Shown: in pieces, positions 53,046-64,000 of the stretch | Numbering within the stretch: the first letter of the stretch is position 1 | Layout of the letters: the number at the start of each line of letters is the position of its first letter | NCBI GenBank assembly: GCA_023014485.1 | Contig: JAJOZX010002361.1 | Coordinates: 410,001 to 474,000 of the forward strand | From: Bathynomus jamesi | Lineage: Eukaryota > Arthropoda > Malacostraca > Isopoda > Cirolanidae | DNA: 64,000 nucleotides | Reading direction: 5' to 3' | Notes under the pieces: generated by a model | Seen by the model: only the letters and a program-made list of their open reading frames with translations | What the model was told of the DNA's origin: nothing | The model's database searches: none | Position numbers and translations under genes: made by a program

Positions 53046-53233
53046 GCAAAAAAATATATTGTAATATATTATTTTTGACTGTACAGTAACTACAGTATGT
53101 ATTAGCCGAAGGTTAATAACAGCCTTCTGCAGGAACTACCAAAAATATTCCACCCGTAGGCCGGGATATTTCTGCTACTCTCATGGAGGGCGGGTTCTCT
53201 GCTAGTATTCTTAAAAGAAGAAGTCACTAGCTG

Positions 53234-53316
<83 letters not shown>

Positions 53317-54071
53317 GCACTCTCCTAAATAAAAAAATAACTATTATAAACGTGCCTTTCTAACTATGTATGATACATGAAAGAAATAGAGCACAAAACA
53401 AAACAAACCTTTATTCAGAAATAGAATACAAGTGACAGAGTTTTACATTATTTTTCTGTACAAGTCTCTGATAAACGTGTATAAAGGTTTGACAGTATAC
53501 ATATTCTGAGATTTGGTCCGGTTTGTGCAGAGCAAGCTTAAGGCCATTGTATGTATACTAGTTATATGGGTTTGACACTGTATCAGCGGACAAACCTCCT
53601 GAAGGAACAAACCAATAAGCCCTTAAGATTCTACTCAGTGAACGAGAATTTCACAGTTTGAACAGAACTTTACAATTTTCAAAATATGATAGAAAATGGG
53701 AATGTTAATTGTCCGCGCTTTTCTGAATTGCGTTTCTAAGCAAAATTAAGAAAGGCATCTTCATAGGAGAGTATATAGAGGCACTCGTGACTTTTTTGAA
53801 AAGATTCAAGATAACCTTGGAACCTCTTTGATGAACAATTTTTTTCAGTTCAAATATTTCACTTTATTTTTAAAGAAAATGTTTAAGTTAGAGATTTTTA
53901 GGCAGTTCATTGGTAATAGAGAACTTTCCAGAAAAACTTTCTTTTGAAGGATTTATTATATTTAACAGTAGTATGTTCTATGACATTTTATACGATTTTA
54001 GAAAGGGGTATAAATTAGCTCCTTGGGGCAGGTTATTTATTTAGAACCCAGTTCATGTAATCAATATCTGA

Positions 54072-54114
<43 letters not shown>

Positions 54115-54126
54115 TTATCAGCTTTA
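53046..54126. other. Non-coding stretch with microsatellites
   Basis: 53096-53190 is related to 14868-14945. (TA)n then (TG)n at 53238-53311; (ATT)n at 54074-54113. 53400-54060 is unique-looking AT-rich sequence in which I see no gene. Confidence 0.6.
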
Positions 54127-54392
54127 GCGTTAACCTTGGTTAACCTTGGTTTTGCTTCCGCCCGAATTGTTCATTCTGACGAGGGTAAAAAATTACAAAG
54201 TCCTTACTCGGACTTGGACCTCCCGATCAGCAGGCTATCTAGGGTACCCATTTATCTACCAACCAATTTTCTTTTTATTGTATGGAAGAATGAACAGATG
54301 GGTTTGCTGCTCGAACACTGCCGTCGCCGGGTATCGAACACGTGGCCTGTAGATTCGTAGTCAGCGATGCTAACCACTACACCACCAAGGCG
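54127..54392 (-). mobile_element. Dimeric tRNA-derived SINE (family A), copy 5
   Basis: Reverse orientation. Both tRNA-like halves are present, including the second-half B-box region (minus 'gggaggtccaagtccgag'), but it lacks the 'gtggttcggattccacgtt' module before 'cgtcagaatgaacaatt'. Ends 'aaggttaaccaaggttaacg'. Confidence 0.85.
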
Positions 54393-54596
54393 CATATAAC
54401 ATATACATATAACATTAAATATAATATTAAATATAACATTAATAACGTCACTAAAGAAATTTTTGTTTCACAGATCATGTGATTAAGATTCGTTTCCATG
54501 GTAACGGGGCGTCGTTTGTGAACTTAACTCTTTGAAATTGCTGCGTTTCTCTCTTTCATGGTCTTCCATGCGCTTACGCGAGTAAGAACAATGCAA

Positions 54597-54642
<46 letters not shown>

Positions 54643-54701
54643 AATAATTGAATAACCTTTATTAATAATAAAATAAATACAATCGTTTCAATTTACAATG
54701 A

Positions 54702-54755
<54 letters not shown>

Positions 54756-54758
54756 CTG

Positions 54759-55055
54759 CGCTTCGGTGGTGTAGTGGTTAGCGTCGCTAACTACGAATCT
54801 ATCGGCCCCGGGATCGAGACCCGGTGACGGCAGGCGGCGCGCAGCAAATCCAGCTGTTCATCCTTCCACACAATAAAAAAAAATTGGTTGGTAGATAAAT
54901 GGGTACCCTGGGTGTCTAGTGGTTAAGACGTTGCGCTGCGGGTGGGGTGTGGTTGAGATTCCACGTTAAACTGTAGGTCTAAGGTGGAGTGACAAGCTTG
55001 ACCTTCGTCAGAATGAACAATTCGGGCGGAATCTAAACCAAGGTTAACCAAGGTT
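54759..55055 (+). mobile_element. Dimeric tRNA-derived SINE (family A), copy 6
   Basis: Directly after a (TA)n tract. Head A box TGGTGTAGTGG and B-box region 'gggatcgagacccgg', linker, second half with the same deletion after the 'gcgctgcg' position, full tail to 'gggcggaatctaaaccaagg'. Confidence 0.85.
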
Positions 55056-55459
55056 AAATCTTTAATTATTTGATTAAAAAAAATAATTAAATATAACTGT
55101 TTTATTTTTATTTTTAAAACAGCGTCGACATTTCGGAAATAACAGCTTCCCTTATCAAGTCTGAAGTGTAGATTCAAGATTATCCTTATAAAGTAAGCAC
55201 GAAATTGCGTTGTTTGAAAATATTTCAGTTAATTATTTACTGATATTATTGACTATTAATTGTATTTGACGAAGAATCAATCTTAAAGTAAAAATTTAAA
55301 ATCATTAAAACTTCCAAATATTTCAAAGTGCCTCTTAATAAGTTGTTACATTATCATACTTTCATTAAATTCACGGATTTTAATAGTTAAGTCTCTCTAC
55401 CGCCTTTCGGCTTATGAAAAATGTGCGTGCCTTACGTGTTTCTATGATCGACTGTTACT

Positions 55460-55605
55460 CGTCGCATGTGCCAACACCCGTTATACGAATCAACAACTCG
55501 AAACCAACACGAGCCATAAACTTGTTACACGAATCAACACTCGTTACGCGAGCCAACAACTCGTCGTTACGCGAACCAACACTCGTCACGCGAAACAACG
55601 GAGTT
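55460..55605. repeat. Degenerate minisatellite, about 20-22 bp unit
   Basis: Variants of 'cgttacgcgaaccaacaact' repeated six or seven times ('acacccgttatacgaatcaa', 'cactcgttacgcgagccaac', 'actcgtcacgcgaaacaac'). Confidence 0.8.
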
Positions 55606-56067
55606 TTCAATGGGAAAATCAATATACAGAGTTGAAACCATCTTGTAACTCTGGTGTTTTGACAAAAATAACTCGACCAATATATATATATATATATACA
55701 CAGTATATGAAGCTATTTCTTTCATCCGTATATATGCATTTTCCTCTTCTACATTTTGCTTCAGACATATTTCCATTCAACATTTATTCCTTCCATCGGG
55801 AGTCTTCTTACAAAGTCTCGCATAATGTCTATTTCTGCTCTTGTTTAACCATCTGCTTTTCTATTTGCCCATATCTTTCCCACTCCTTTTTAACCAGCTG
55901 TCTGCCTTTACTTCTTTTTAACCAGCTGTCTGCCTTTATTCCCCCGCTCCGTATCATTATTTGCCGACTTCCTTATATTGGCTCCACCGGCCGGGAAAGC
56001 AAAATATGAAATTCCTGTCGCCTTATAAAACGATGTCATTTTGAAATCTGGCGAATCACTTTTAAAC

Positions 56068-56109
<42 letters not shown>

Positions 56110-56332
56110 CGATTAGTGAAGAGTCTCCACGAATAGTTACTTATCTTATTTTGAATGTAATTTTCCCATGTTGTGAATTGGATTGTACCCTATTCGCCTG
56201 AGGAGAGTATAAATAAAGTCTAAAGCGTTGTTATGGCGGTTGGAGATTGTTAAACTTTTATAGGCGAAATATTATAAGACAAAGAATGAATTGCATAATG
56301 GAATTATCCGTATTGGAGGGTGTTTGTTTCGT

Positions 56333-56364
<32 letters not shown>

Positions 56365-56419
56365 ATGTTTGAAATGGGGAGATATAACAACATTTTTTTT
56401 GTTTCTTTTTGAAAGTTTT

Positions 56420-56498
<79 letters not shown>

Positions 56499-57306
56499 AT
56501 ATACTGTGTGTATATATATATTAGATTAAAAATGGAATAAAATACAAAACATAATGTTTATATATGACAGTCTTTTTACTATAAAAAGTGAATGAACTTA
56601 TATACACAATGTTTGCATTACCTCGAAGCTCAATGCAAAATGCTAACTTTGAATTAAAGCAATATCGTATATTGTTTTGTCGTTTTACGAGACTTAAATT
56701 TATCGTACCCTTAAATATTGGTTTAAAACGACAAAATTACACGATTAACTAAATGCTTAAAAATCAATATAAATTAAACCATGTAGTGAGTAATCACAAC
56801 CATGGGCTTAATTTTTGTGCATGGTGGTTGGTTAAATTGATCAGTCCTGGGTTGTTACAATTAAGATTATTATTACTTTGTGTCTTTCCTATAGTTAACT
56901 GATATTCTGCGCGACAGAATCTTACAGTACATTAAAAAAATGTGTGAAATCTTTTCTGTTTACGGCGTTTTATATTTGTAACTGCGTCATATCGGTACTC
57001 TATACTATGACGCTGTTCCAAAAACAGAAGAATTTCATGAATAGGAAAAAGTTTTAAAAATCCTTCAAAAAAAGGATATTTTCAACACGCTTAAGTTTGA
57101 AAACGGCTCTTAATACAACCCTTACTCTAACCGTTAATATAATCCATTCTTCTAACACACTTTCTGAAACGCATCTTTCTAATACAGCTTACGCAAATTC
57201 ATTCTTCTAACACAACCTTTGAATCCAACCTTCTCGCTAACCCATCTTTCTAACTCAGTCGTGTGACCCAACCTTATCCCCTATCTCCCTGGGGCACCAT
57301 TCGCGA
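55606..57306. other. Non-coding stretch with microsatellites
   Basis: (GA)n at 56069-56105, (GT)n at 56335-56364, (TA)n at 56424-56520. A short duplicated block, 'ttttaaccagctgtctgcct', occurs at 55886 and 55915. No gene recognised. Confidence 0.7.
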
Positions 57307-57564
57307 GTGGTCGTACACTGGAAGCGCTTTAGGCCGTTCACTGGCTCGCTTATCGATGCAATCATAACAGCGGGTTTACGAGGTCTTTCACTAGAACATG
57401 GAGCGACGATTCCACGAAATATTTATGAAAGCACAGCCAAAATTCTCTATGAAAACTCGCGTCTAAAACAAGAATTGTGTTCGATTGGAAGACAAACAAC
57501 CTTCTTTTTTAGAGGTGTTCGGGGTAGGAGTAGGAATAGAGGTAGGGGTAGGGGTATGGGGTAG
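57307..57564 (+). CDS. Unrecognised 85-codon frame ending in an RG-rich tail
   Basis: An open frame (GTG or upstream start, no clear ATG) encodes 'FTGSLIDAIITAGLRGLSLE', 'ENSRLKQELCSI' and the tail 'GVRGRSRNRGRGRGMG' from a (GGGGTA)-like G-rich run. The composition is less AT-rich than its surroundings. I do not recognise it. It could be a TE fragment, an exon or chance; no splice context is evident. 57565-58121 contains a mariner-like end ('cagtgtgtcccaaaagttat' at 57685) but no gene. Confidence 0.2.
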   Translation: MVVHWKRFRPFTGSLIDAIITAGLRGLSLEHGATIPRNIYESTAKILYENSRLKQELCSIGRQTTFFFRGVRGRSRNRGRGRGMG

Positions 57565-58121
57565 TGTGGCGGCTTTTTACCTTTTTAAAGAATTATTTTT
57601 ACTGATATTGCTGCGGGAAACATAATTAATAATTTTATGCAAATTTTGGTTATTTTATGAATTTTAATTTTCTGTATTTACACAGTGTGTCCCAAAAGTT
57701 ATGCCCACTTAAATTTAAAATACATAACTTCTCTAATATTAGGTTTTATAGTCACTAGCTTGACTTCTTTTTAAAGCCTGAAGTCTCCTCTTTCGGGCGG
57801 TATACGGGACAAATTCACCACACTTTCACATATCTTTTAGTTTAGCAAATAATGATAAAAATTCTCCATCAAAACATCGAGGAAACGCCAAATGGGAGTC
57901 AGGTGAACTTTTGTTTACATTGTTCAGTCTGACAACCATGAAGCACATGCCACTTTCCAAAGCTACTGCCCTACCCCTACCATTACGCAGCCTGTCCTGG
58001 CGTAGGGTAAGAGACTCTAAAGCGTGTGAGCATGAACTTACGATGACATACATACATACATATATGTATAAATGTCCAAAAGGGTGACGAACGCTTCCAG
58101 CATATACTGTAAATCTAAATA

Positions 58122-58546
58122 CAGGGTGTTCACAAACTCGGATTTTTAAGTCACAACTTCCTATCACTTGAAACTAAGCTAAGTTTGACAATTATCAAAC
58201 GAACTGAAATTTATTGATCTTGTCTACAATTTACAAATATTGTCTACGTCCCAAAACTGCAAAATATGAGCGAATTGAAAGCCCGAATTCTCACAGCAAC
58301 TGAAATTGTAACTCCAAAAATGCTGAGTCGAATGTAGGCAAAAGTAGGATATCTCCTTGGCATCTGCTGTGCCGGAAATAGGGTATCTGCTGTGCTACCA
58401 TTGAAGGTCTTGTCGAGTTGCGTTCAAATGTACAAAAACATAAAAATAAATAAAATAATATATTTTTATTGAAGTCTAATTTCATACGAGTTAATTATTA
58501 GGAAATAAATTTTTTTTAAACCATCCACAATTTTGTGTACACCCTG
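58122..58546. mobile_element. Mariner-type MITE (425 bp)
   Basis: Ends CAGGGTGTTCACAAAC and, inverted, CAGGGTGTACACAAAA, with TA on both sides (58120-58121, 58547-58548). No transposase. 58547-59190 is AT-rich without a gene. Confidence 0.8.
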
Positions 58547-59188
58547 TACTCAAGATTTATCAGGAAAACTGTATCTTCTCAATGCTTTTAAAATCACTTC
58601 TTTTCTCTCTCGTCTCCTATCAGCGTTTCCAAGCTAGTGATCTCAACCTTGTCGGTATAAAAATGTGGCAAAAATGTCTTGTATACAATTCGAAGAAAAA
58701 AATAAAAATTAGTAGGTTGTTATAGACCAAATATTTATGAAAAAAAACAACGAAATTTTTAGTTTCGACGCTCGTAACTTTTCATATACCCTGTATTATA
58801 CTAACCTTATAATATATTATATATTTTTATATATTATATAGAACTTTAAAATTTAAACAAACTTTTTTATTAGAAATCCTTTTTAAACACAGCTCTTTTT
58901 ATTCTTAAGCCTGTATGAATAATATATAAGAAAAATTATATATATATATATATATCCTATCTTTATTATGAATGTAAAATTTTATATATAATAAAAAAAT
59001 GGTACTTTTCAAATGATGAACATCCTTTGTCAGGTAGTTTTGTAGTGATTCAGTGTTGATTTAACACTTTGAAAATCGATAAACTTTAATAATTCATAAG
59101 TCTCCAAAGGTTTTGGGATTATTGGAACATCCGTTGATAATATTTTGTTGTTTTCTGAAGTTTTTTTTATACTTTTTTGAGTTTGAGC

Positions 59189-59243
<55 letters not shown>

Positions 59244-59246
<3 letters not shown>

Positions 59247-59385
59247 CAAACAACCACAAGGAAAAGGAAACACAAAGTCCGAGCGCTTTCGTGATATATT
59301 CTGTTCCTCCTTGATAATGTGAATATATCACGAAAGCGCTCGGACTTTGTGTTTCCTTTTCCTTGTGGTTGTTTGCTTATTAATA
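59244..59385. mobile_element. Palindromic Penelope-type end
   Basis: 'gcaaacaaccacaaggaaaa' and 'cacaaagtccgagcgctttc' mirrored at 59331-59380. The plus-strand centre reads CTTGATAA-TGTG...CACGAAAGCGCTCGGAC, a degenerate hammerhead-like core. Two termini of one family are joined head to head. Confidence 0.6.
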
Positions 59386-59433
59386 AGGTCACGTGTTATT
59401 TTGTGATTCTAGTGCATATATATATATATATAA

Positions 59434-59585
59434 TGTAAACCCACAAGGAAAAGGAAAAATGATCCCAAGGACTTTCGTGTATTCAGAAGTACACCTCGTC
59501 AGGGAATGACGAGGTGTAGCCTACTTCTGAATACACGAAAGGCCTTGGAATCATTTTTCCTTTTCCTTGTGGGTTTACATCATTC
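59434..59585. mobile_element. Second palindromic Penelope-type end
   Basis: 'gtaaacccacaaggaaaagg' mirrored by 'ccttttccttgtgggtttac', with inner arms 'ttcgtgtattcagaagtaca' and a 'acctcgtcagggaatgacga' hairpin centre. Related in layout to the preceding palindrome but clearly a different subfamily (GAAAGGCCTTGG in place of GAAAGCGCTCGG). Confidence 0.6.
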
Positions 59586-59974
59586 ATTCATTTCACGTGT
59601 TAAACCTGGACACTTTTGTTTTTCCTACAAATTTCAAACTATTCAAGCTAATACACCCAAATTAGTACAAGATGTAGCCAATAGTATGGTTATCATGTGC
59701 TGAAAATTTCAGTTAATTATCTTTGGCCGTTTCTTAATTATAAAAAATTTAACTTGACGAAACAAACAGCGAAATTTTGTAAAGCTGACTATGTCCTTGG
59801 ATGTGTCAGATGTTCGCTACAAAACAAGCAGTTTGCGCATGCGCACCTAAGACAATGATAAGTGGCGACATGGCGAATTGGTAGGCTTTCAGTGTCAGAT
59901 TTCTTTAAGAAGTGTTGCTGATGGAATGTTTTCCCTTATTTTTTTTTTGTGGTGTTAATTAAAATTCTATCGTA

Positions 59975-60535
59975 ATGGTTTTAAGTAAAAAAGACATAGC
60001 TGTTATAAAGGCGTGTTTTGCCGAGAAGGGATAGAGTGCTAGAAAAATAATTAGGGAATTTCCAGGAAAAAAATTGGAAAAGAAGTACAGTACAATACGT
60101 ACTGCTGAGAAGTGCATGAGCTGCCCCTCTGGATCAGTTGACTCTGAACGGCTTTTCTCAACGGCTGGAGATGTTATCAATGCGAAACGAACCAACATCA
60201 CCCCAATCAACGCTGAGGAACAAATTATCCTCTCCAAAACTCTGAAGTTCCTCAATTTTTATTATTGAGTGAACTGTTATATTGCGTTACAGTTTTTGAA
60301 TTACAATTTTTGAATTACATATTGTTTCCATTACATGACTTTTATTTTGTGAATTCCATTTCTTCAAATATATGTTTTGAATTACAGTACATGTGTCGAT
60401 TTGCATTCTTTGAATCCTATTTTGATATTTTGGACAGATATCGGTATCGGTATCGGTTTCGGCCGGTACTTTGCTCTAACTATCGGTATCGGTACCGATA
60501 CTTTGGGAATACTATCGGTCGGCCCCTAATATTAA
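59975..60535 (+). pseudogene. Mariner-HTH / hAT-C chimeric relic
   Basis: An ATG at 59975 starts 'MVLSKKDIAVIKACFAEKG', a helix-turn-helix-like start seen in mariner-group transposases, then an in-frame TAG and 'SARKIIREFPGKK'. In the same frame it runs into 'SVDSERLFSTAGDVINAKRT' (about 60135-60195) and ends at 60267: a hATC dimerisation domain. The downstream 'tatcggtatcgg' repeats and terminus 'ctatcggtcggcccctaa' (60517-60534) look like a hAT right end. The catalytic cores of both families are missing. Probably a deletion/recombination product of two elements; 60536-60837 has no gene. Confidence 0.6.
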
Positions 60536-60837
60536 TTCATTACATTATATTAACTGATTTTTCTTCCAATAAATAAGTATATAGAATAAGACCATATAAT
60601 CGAACTAAGAGTTAAGAGTAAGGCCATTTTTTACATAAATTTACTCTTCATTTTTGTAAAAATACTCTATTTTACTCTGTAATTTGAAATACATGACGCT
60701 CACTCCACAAAAGGTCAAACTGCTCTACAAAGTGGTATAAAATGATTTTAATGAAAAAATATCATTATGAATTGCGAGACACAGAAACATTAAAAGAAAA
60801 AATCAACAATCAGTCATCAATGAATTTATTTTTAGTT

Positions 60838-63170
60838 TTAGTTATTTTTATGCAGGAAGTAGGGTGCCAAGGGCGAATGCCGCAAAAACGCCCGCTCCCA
60901 TAGAAAAAGAAGAGAGCCACACTCAAGGTCTAGGATTTTGAGGATACCTGGACATTCTGCATTTGAAAGATTAGAGGTCATGGACAGGAGGAAAGATGGA
61001 TTGAGGAAGATTGTTTCAGAGTTCACCGGTTGAGGAGATGAAAGACTAAAAATACCGATTAACCGTTACGTTTGAGAGTTGGACATAAGAGAAATGAGGA
61101 TGTGTGGAAAGTCTGGTACTGCGTGCTCTCCTTAAAGGAGAGTGAGGCAATATTGCGGCGAAGAGAGAGAGATTGAAGACAATCAGTAAGAGGCGGGGAA
61201 TTGATAAGACGAAAAGCCTTTGATTCCATCCGGTCAAGTAGAGCTGTGTGGGTTGAGTCACTCCACATATGAGAACCGTACTCTATACAAGGGCGGACAA
61301 GACCCCTGTACAGAGATAGCAACTGAGTGGGAGTGAAGAAACTGCACACTTAGCATTTTAGAAGCTGTTTTAGAAAGAAAGTATATGTGAACTTTCCAGG
61401 AAAGATCACGAGAAAAGGAAACACCAAGAATGTTAAGAGAAGAGGAAGGATTCAGTTGTATATTGTCGAAGGTAAGGAGATAGTCGTGTGGAAGATTGTG
61501 ACGAGTAGACAGATGAAGGAAGCGAGGTTTTGAGGCATTAAAAGCAACAAAGATTTTCTCTGGCCCAGTCAGAGATAGTAGAAAGAGCAGAGGTCAGGTG
61601 TACCATAGCCGTCCTACGCGAAGCATGTAGTGACTGTTGAGAGGTACGCTTTGTGAGGCGGGTGAAGTGAAGAGTGGAAACATCGGCATGCGAGTGAATA
61701 GGACAGGAAGTACGACTTAATAGATCATTAATAAATAAAAGGAAAAGAATGGGTGACAGCGCAGAGCCCTAAGGAACACCACTGTTAATGGCTTCATGAG
61801 AAGAACAGTGGCCATCTACAACCCCAGCTATAGATCGGCTAGAAAGGAAATCAGATAAGAAGGCACAGATAGAAGGATAGAAACCGAAGGAGAGCACATT
61901 CGAAATTAAAGATTTATACTAGAATCACTACAAAAGCTTTTGATATGTCCAGTGCAATAGCAAAGGTTTCATCGAAATCACGAAAGGAGGATGACCATGA
62001 GTCAGAGAGATATGCAAGAAGATCGCCAGTAGAACGTCCCTTGCGGAACTCATACTGACGATCTGAAAGAAGATTGTGAAAAGAAAGGTGTTTAAGAATC
62101 TTCATATTAAGGATGGATTCAAAAACTTTAGAAGGGCAAGAAATCAAAGCAGTTGGACGATAGTTGGTGGATTGAGACCAGTCATCACCCTTCTTTGGGA
62201 CAAGCTGAATGAAAGCGAAATTCCAGCAATAAGGAAAAGTACCAGATAAAAGACAAAGACGAAAAAATTTGCCGAGGCAGGGTGTCAGCACAGAAGCACA
62301 GTTCTTGAGAACAACAGGAGAAACACCATCAGAACCGTACGCCTTCCTAGAGTTAAGCCCAGATAGGGCAGAAAGAAAAACTCTTTGGAAGAAATTATAA
62401 TTTCAGTTATAATTAAGTCAGAAGGAGAAGATGGAGGAACAGCACCGGAATCGGCCAAGGATGAATTGGAGGTGAAAGTCTGAGCGAATAGTTCAGCTTT
62501 GTCAGGAGAAGAGACGGCATCTGAGCCGTCGGAATGGAAAAAGGGGAGGGAAAGAAGAAGTAGTAAAAATGTTAGAGAGGTTCTTGGCTAAATGCCAAAA
62601 AGAGCGATAGGAATTAGAACTGGATAGGTTTTCACATTTTTGTCTGAAGAAGGAATTTTTGGCGAGTCGAAGAACAGATTTTGCACGATTCCGGGTAGAA
62701 ATGTAACTTAAGTGAGAGTCAGGCGTTGGATGGCGATGATACTTTCTGAAAGCCTCCTCTCTGTTACGGGTAGCATTAGAATAAGCAAAGTTAAATGAAG
62801 GTTTGTTTGCATCGGTAGTAGGAATAGAATATGGAATGTATGCATCCATGCCCGAGAGAATCACCTCCGTGGTGTGCTCAGCACACTCGGAGGGACCCCG
62901 GCTTTGGAAGTAGTAACAATTCCAGGGAAAATCAAAGAAGTATTGCTTAAGGGCCTCCCAATCAGTGGCGCCAAAGTGACAAAGGCGTCTCCTCTTGGGA
63001 AGATCAAAAGGCCGAGTTGGAACGATAGGACAGGAAGCAGATATAAGATTGTGGTCGGAGGAGCCCAACAGAGAAAAAGGTTTGACAGTAAAAAGAAGGA
63101 TGAGAGGTGTGAAATAAATCTAGAATCTTGGGCCTATCTCCAAGGCGATCGGGGCTACGAGTAGGGTGCT
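60838..63170 (-). mobile_element. LINE (Jockey/CR1-type), 5'-truncated
   Basis: Minus orientation; the 3' end at 60838 (TGCAGGAAGTAGGGTGCCAAG) matches the other two copies in this window. Coding remains run from the end of the APE endonuclease through RT. Truncated within the endonuclease at about 63170. Confidence 0.88.
61290..63068 (-). pseudogene. LINE ORF2 (endonuclease end + reverse transcriptase), broken
   Basis: 62502-63068: 'MGSSDHNLISASCPI' is the final APE endonuclease motif (SDH), followed by a linker ('NRAKSVLRLAKNSFFRQKCE', 'SYRSFWHLAKNLSNIF'). RT N-terminal part 61914-62291: 'NWFAFIQLVPKKGDD'-like, 'NYRPTALISCPSKVFESIL', 'EFRKGRSTGDLLAYLSDSW', motif A 'FAIALDISKAF'. Continuing out of frame to about 61690 are 'SGVPQGSALSPILFLLFIND' (motif B) and 'SHADVSTLHF', where the expected YADD has become HADV. 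Frameshifts and stops throughout. This ORF2 type is one I associate with decapod crustacean repeats. Confidence 0.85.
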
Positions 63171-63283
63171 GTACAGAGGCAGCCTATGTACATCCTCTTT
63201 CCAGAGTTGGAAACGGATCAGCGGGTCACGGGTTTGCGGGTCACTTGTGAGTGAATTAAAGACGCGTCGAGGTGGGTCACGGG

Positions 63284-63881
63284 CAGGGCCGCCGAGATCT
63301 GCCCCGGGCCCGGGGAAGGGGAAGGATTGGTATATGGGCCCCCCTGTTTACTCAGTATTTTGTTATGAATGTTTTTTGTGTACATAACATGCAAACTGAT
63401 TATATATCCAAGTCACTATTCAAAATATACAGTATGAATAAACAACTCAGAGGAAAATTACCATTTTATTTTTCGAATCAATTATATTAATTCTATTACC
63501 ATACAATTTACAAATGCAGTACCAGTCCATGCAGGCAAGACAGTTGTTTACTGTAAGATTTTCATAATTAGAAGTGTACTTTCTTTGCCTTCTCTCTAGC
63601 AAAGTGGTAAATGATTCTGATGAAATTTAAAGTACGGGCTAACTGGCTTTCAATTACAATGGTTCCCAGATCTGTCAGTCGGTCTTGGGCATTGGTGGAC
63701 CGCGGATAATATTTTATCTGTTTCAGTTTGACTATGATAATCTTTATAAAATGTATGTTCATTAATTCTATTTCCTCTCTGTTATTTAATCAATTGCTTT
63801 ATTAATATTTTTAGATTTTATCCTCCCTCTTTCCGGGCCCCGGGGATTTATCCCGGCTTCCCCGCCCTCTCGGCTGCCCTG
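63284..63881. mobile_element. hAT-type MITE with 8-bp target duplication
   Basis: Ends CAGGGCCGCCGAGA and, inverted, CAGGGCAGCCGAGA, with 8-bp duplications GTCACGGG (63276-63283) and GTCACGGT (63882-63889), one mismatch. GC-rich subterminal arms 'ccccgggcccgggg' face 'gggccccgggga' on the other side; AT-rich centre without coding capacity. Confidence 0.88.
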
Positions 63882-64000
63882 GTCACGGTTCATGAGGTTC
63901 ATCCGTCTGACCCGAAAGCGGATCAAGGCGGGTCAAAGCTGTGATTAGGTGTGGCATAAATTTCCATTCAAATTTTAAAAATTCGTATGTTTTTTATGCG

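Noticed and set aside
56339..56524. Frames made of repeated Ile-Tyr, Cys-Val or His-Thr (also at 17573, 33000, 36855, 48092, 59030)
   Set aside because: Translations of (TA)n, (GT)n and (CA)n microsatellites.

Overview
This window is eukaryotic nuclear DNA with no recognisable host gene. It is an intergenic accumulation of transposable elements (TEs) and simple repeats, and nearly every supportable coding stretch is a TE protein. The arthropod-type mariners (one with a DUF4817-like N-terminus), TTF-finger hATs, EN+ Penelope remains, abundant tRNA-derived SINEs and very long (TA)n tracts suggest an arthropod, most plausibly a large-genome crustacean such as a decapod. That assignment is inference.

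Region 1 (1-16.1 kb): a LINE tail, two dimeric SINEs and a decayed TE-associated reading frame precede a degenerate Helitron (about 3.95-14.6 kb). The Helitron is split by a MITE with 31-bp subrepeats (4368-4836) and by a Ty3/Gypsy LTR element (6586-12993, GATC target duplication). The 3' LTR of that Gypsy carries a nearly intact DD41D mariner (11319-12785).

Region 2 (16.1-31.5 kb): LINE 3' ends; a Tigger/pogo-like long-inverted-repeat element (19296-22409) holding an RTE-like retroelement bounded by a perfect 16-bp duplication; SINEs with tRNA or 5S rRNA heads; a 28-bp minisatellite broken by a hAT relic with a perfect 8-bp duplication; a long-inverted-repeat element; and a decayed hAT with a TTF zinc finger (27294-30270).

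Region 3 (31.5-48.2 kb): a broken Tc1; LINE fragments; a 5.6-kb block bounded by inverted Penelope-type ends that each carry a hammerhead-ribozyme-like motif. Inside that block are a mini-mariner lacking its DNA-binding domain, four tRNA-like pol III cassettes arranged as a palindrome, and an intact hAT (38054-41108) with a 722-aa transposase. Next comes a MITE containing a young Ty3/Gypsy element (41477-46449) with almost identical LTRs, then a mariner with inverted repeats longer than 100 bp.

Region 4 (48.2-64 kb): a three-level nest, MULE inside LINE inside Penelope (48236-52745); more SINEs and microsatellites; a mariner MITE; palindromic Penelope-type ends; a mariner/hAT chimeric relic; another copy of the nested LINE family (60838-63170); and a hAT MITE with an 8-bp duplication.

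The elements do not form a pathway. Their relationship is stratigraphic: insertion order can be read from nesting and target duplications. Autonomous members (hAT at 38 kb, Gypsy pol at 42-45 kb, the one-stop mariner at 11-12.6 kb) are potential trans sources for the non-autonomous copies. Many reading frames differ from intact ones by single-base indels, which may be decay or long-read assembly error.
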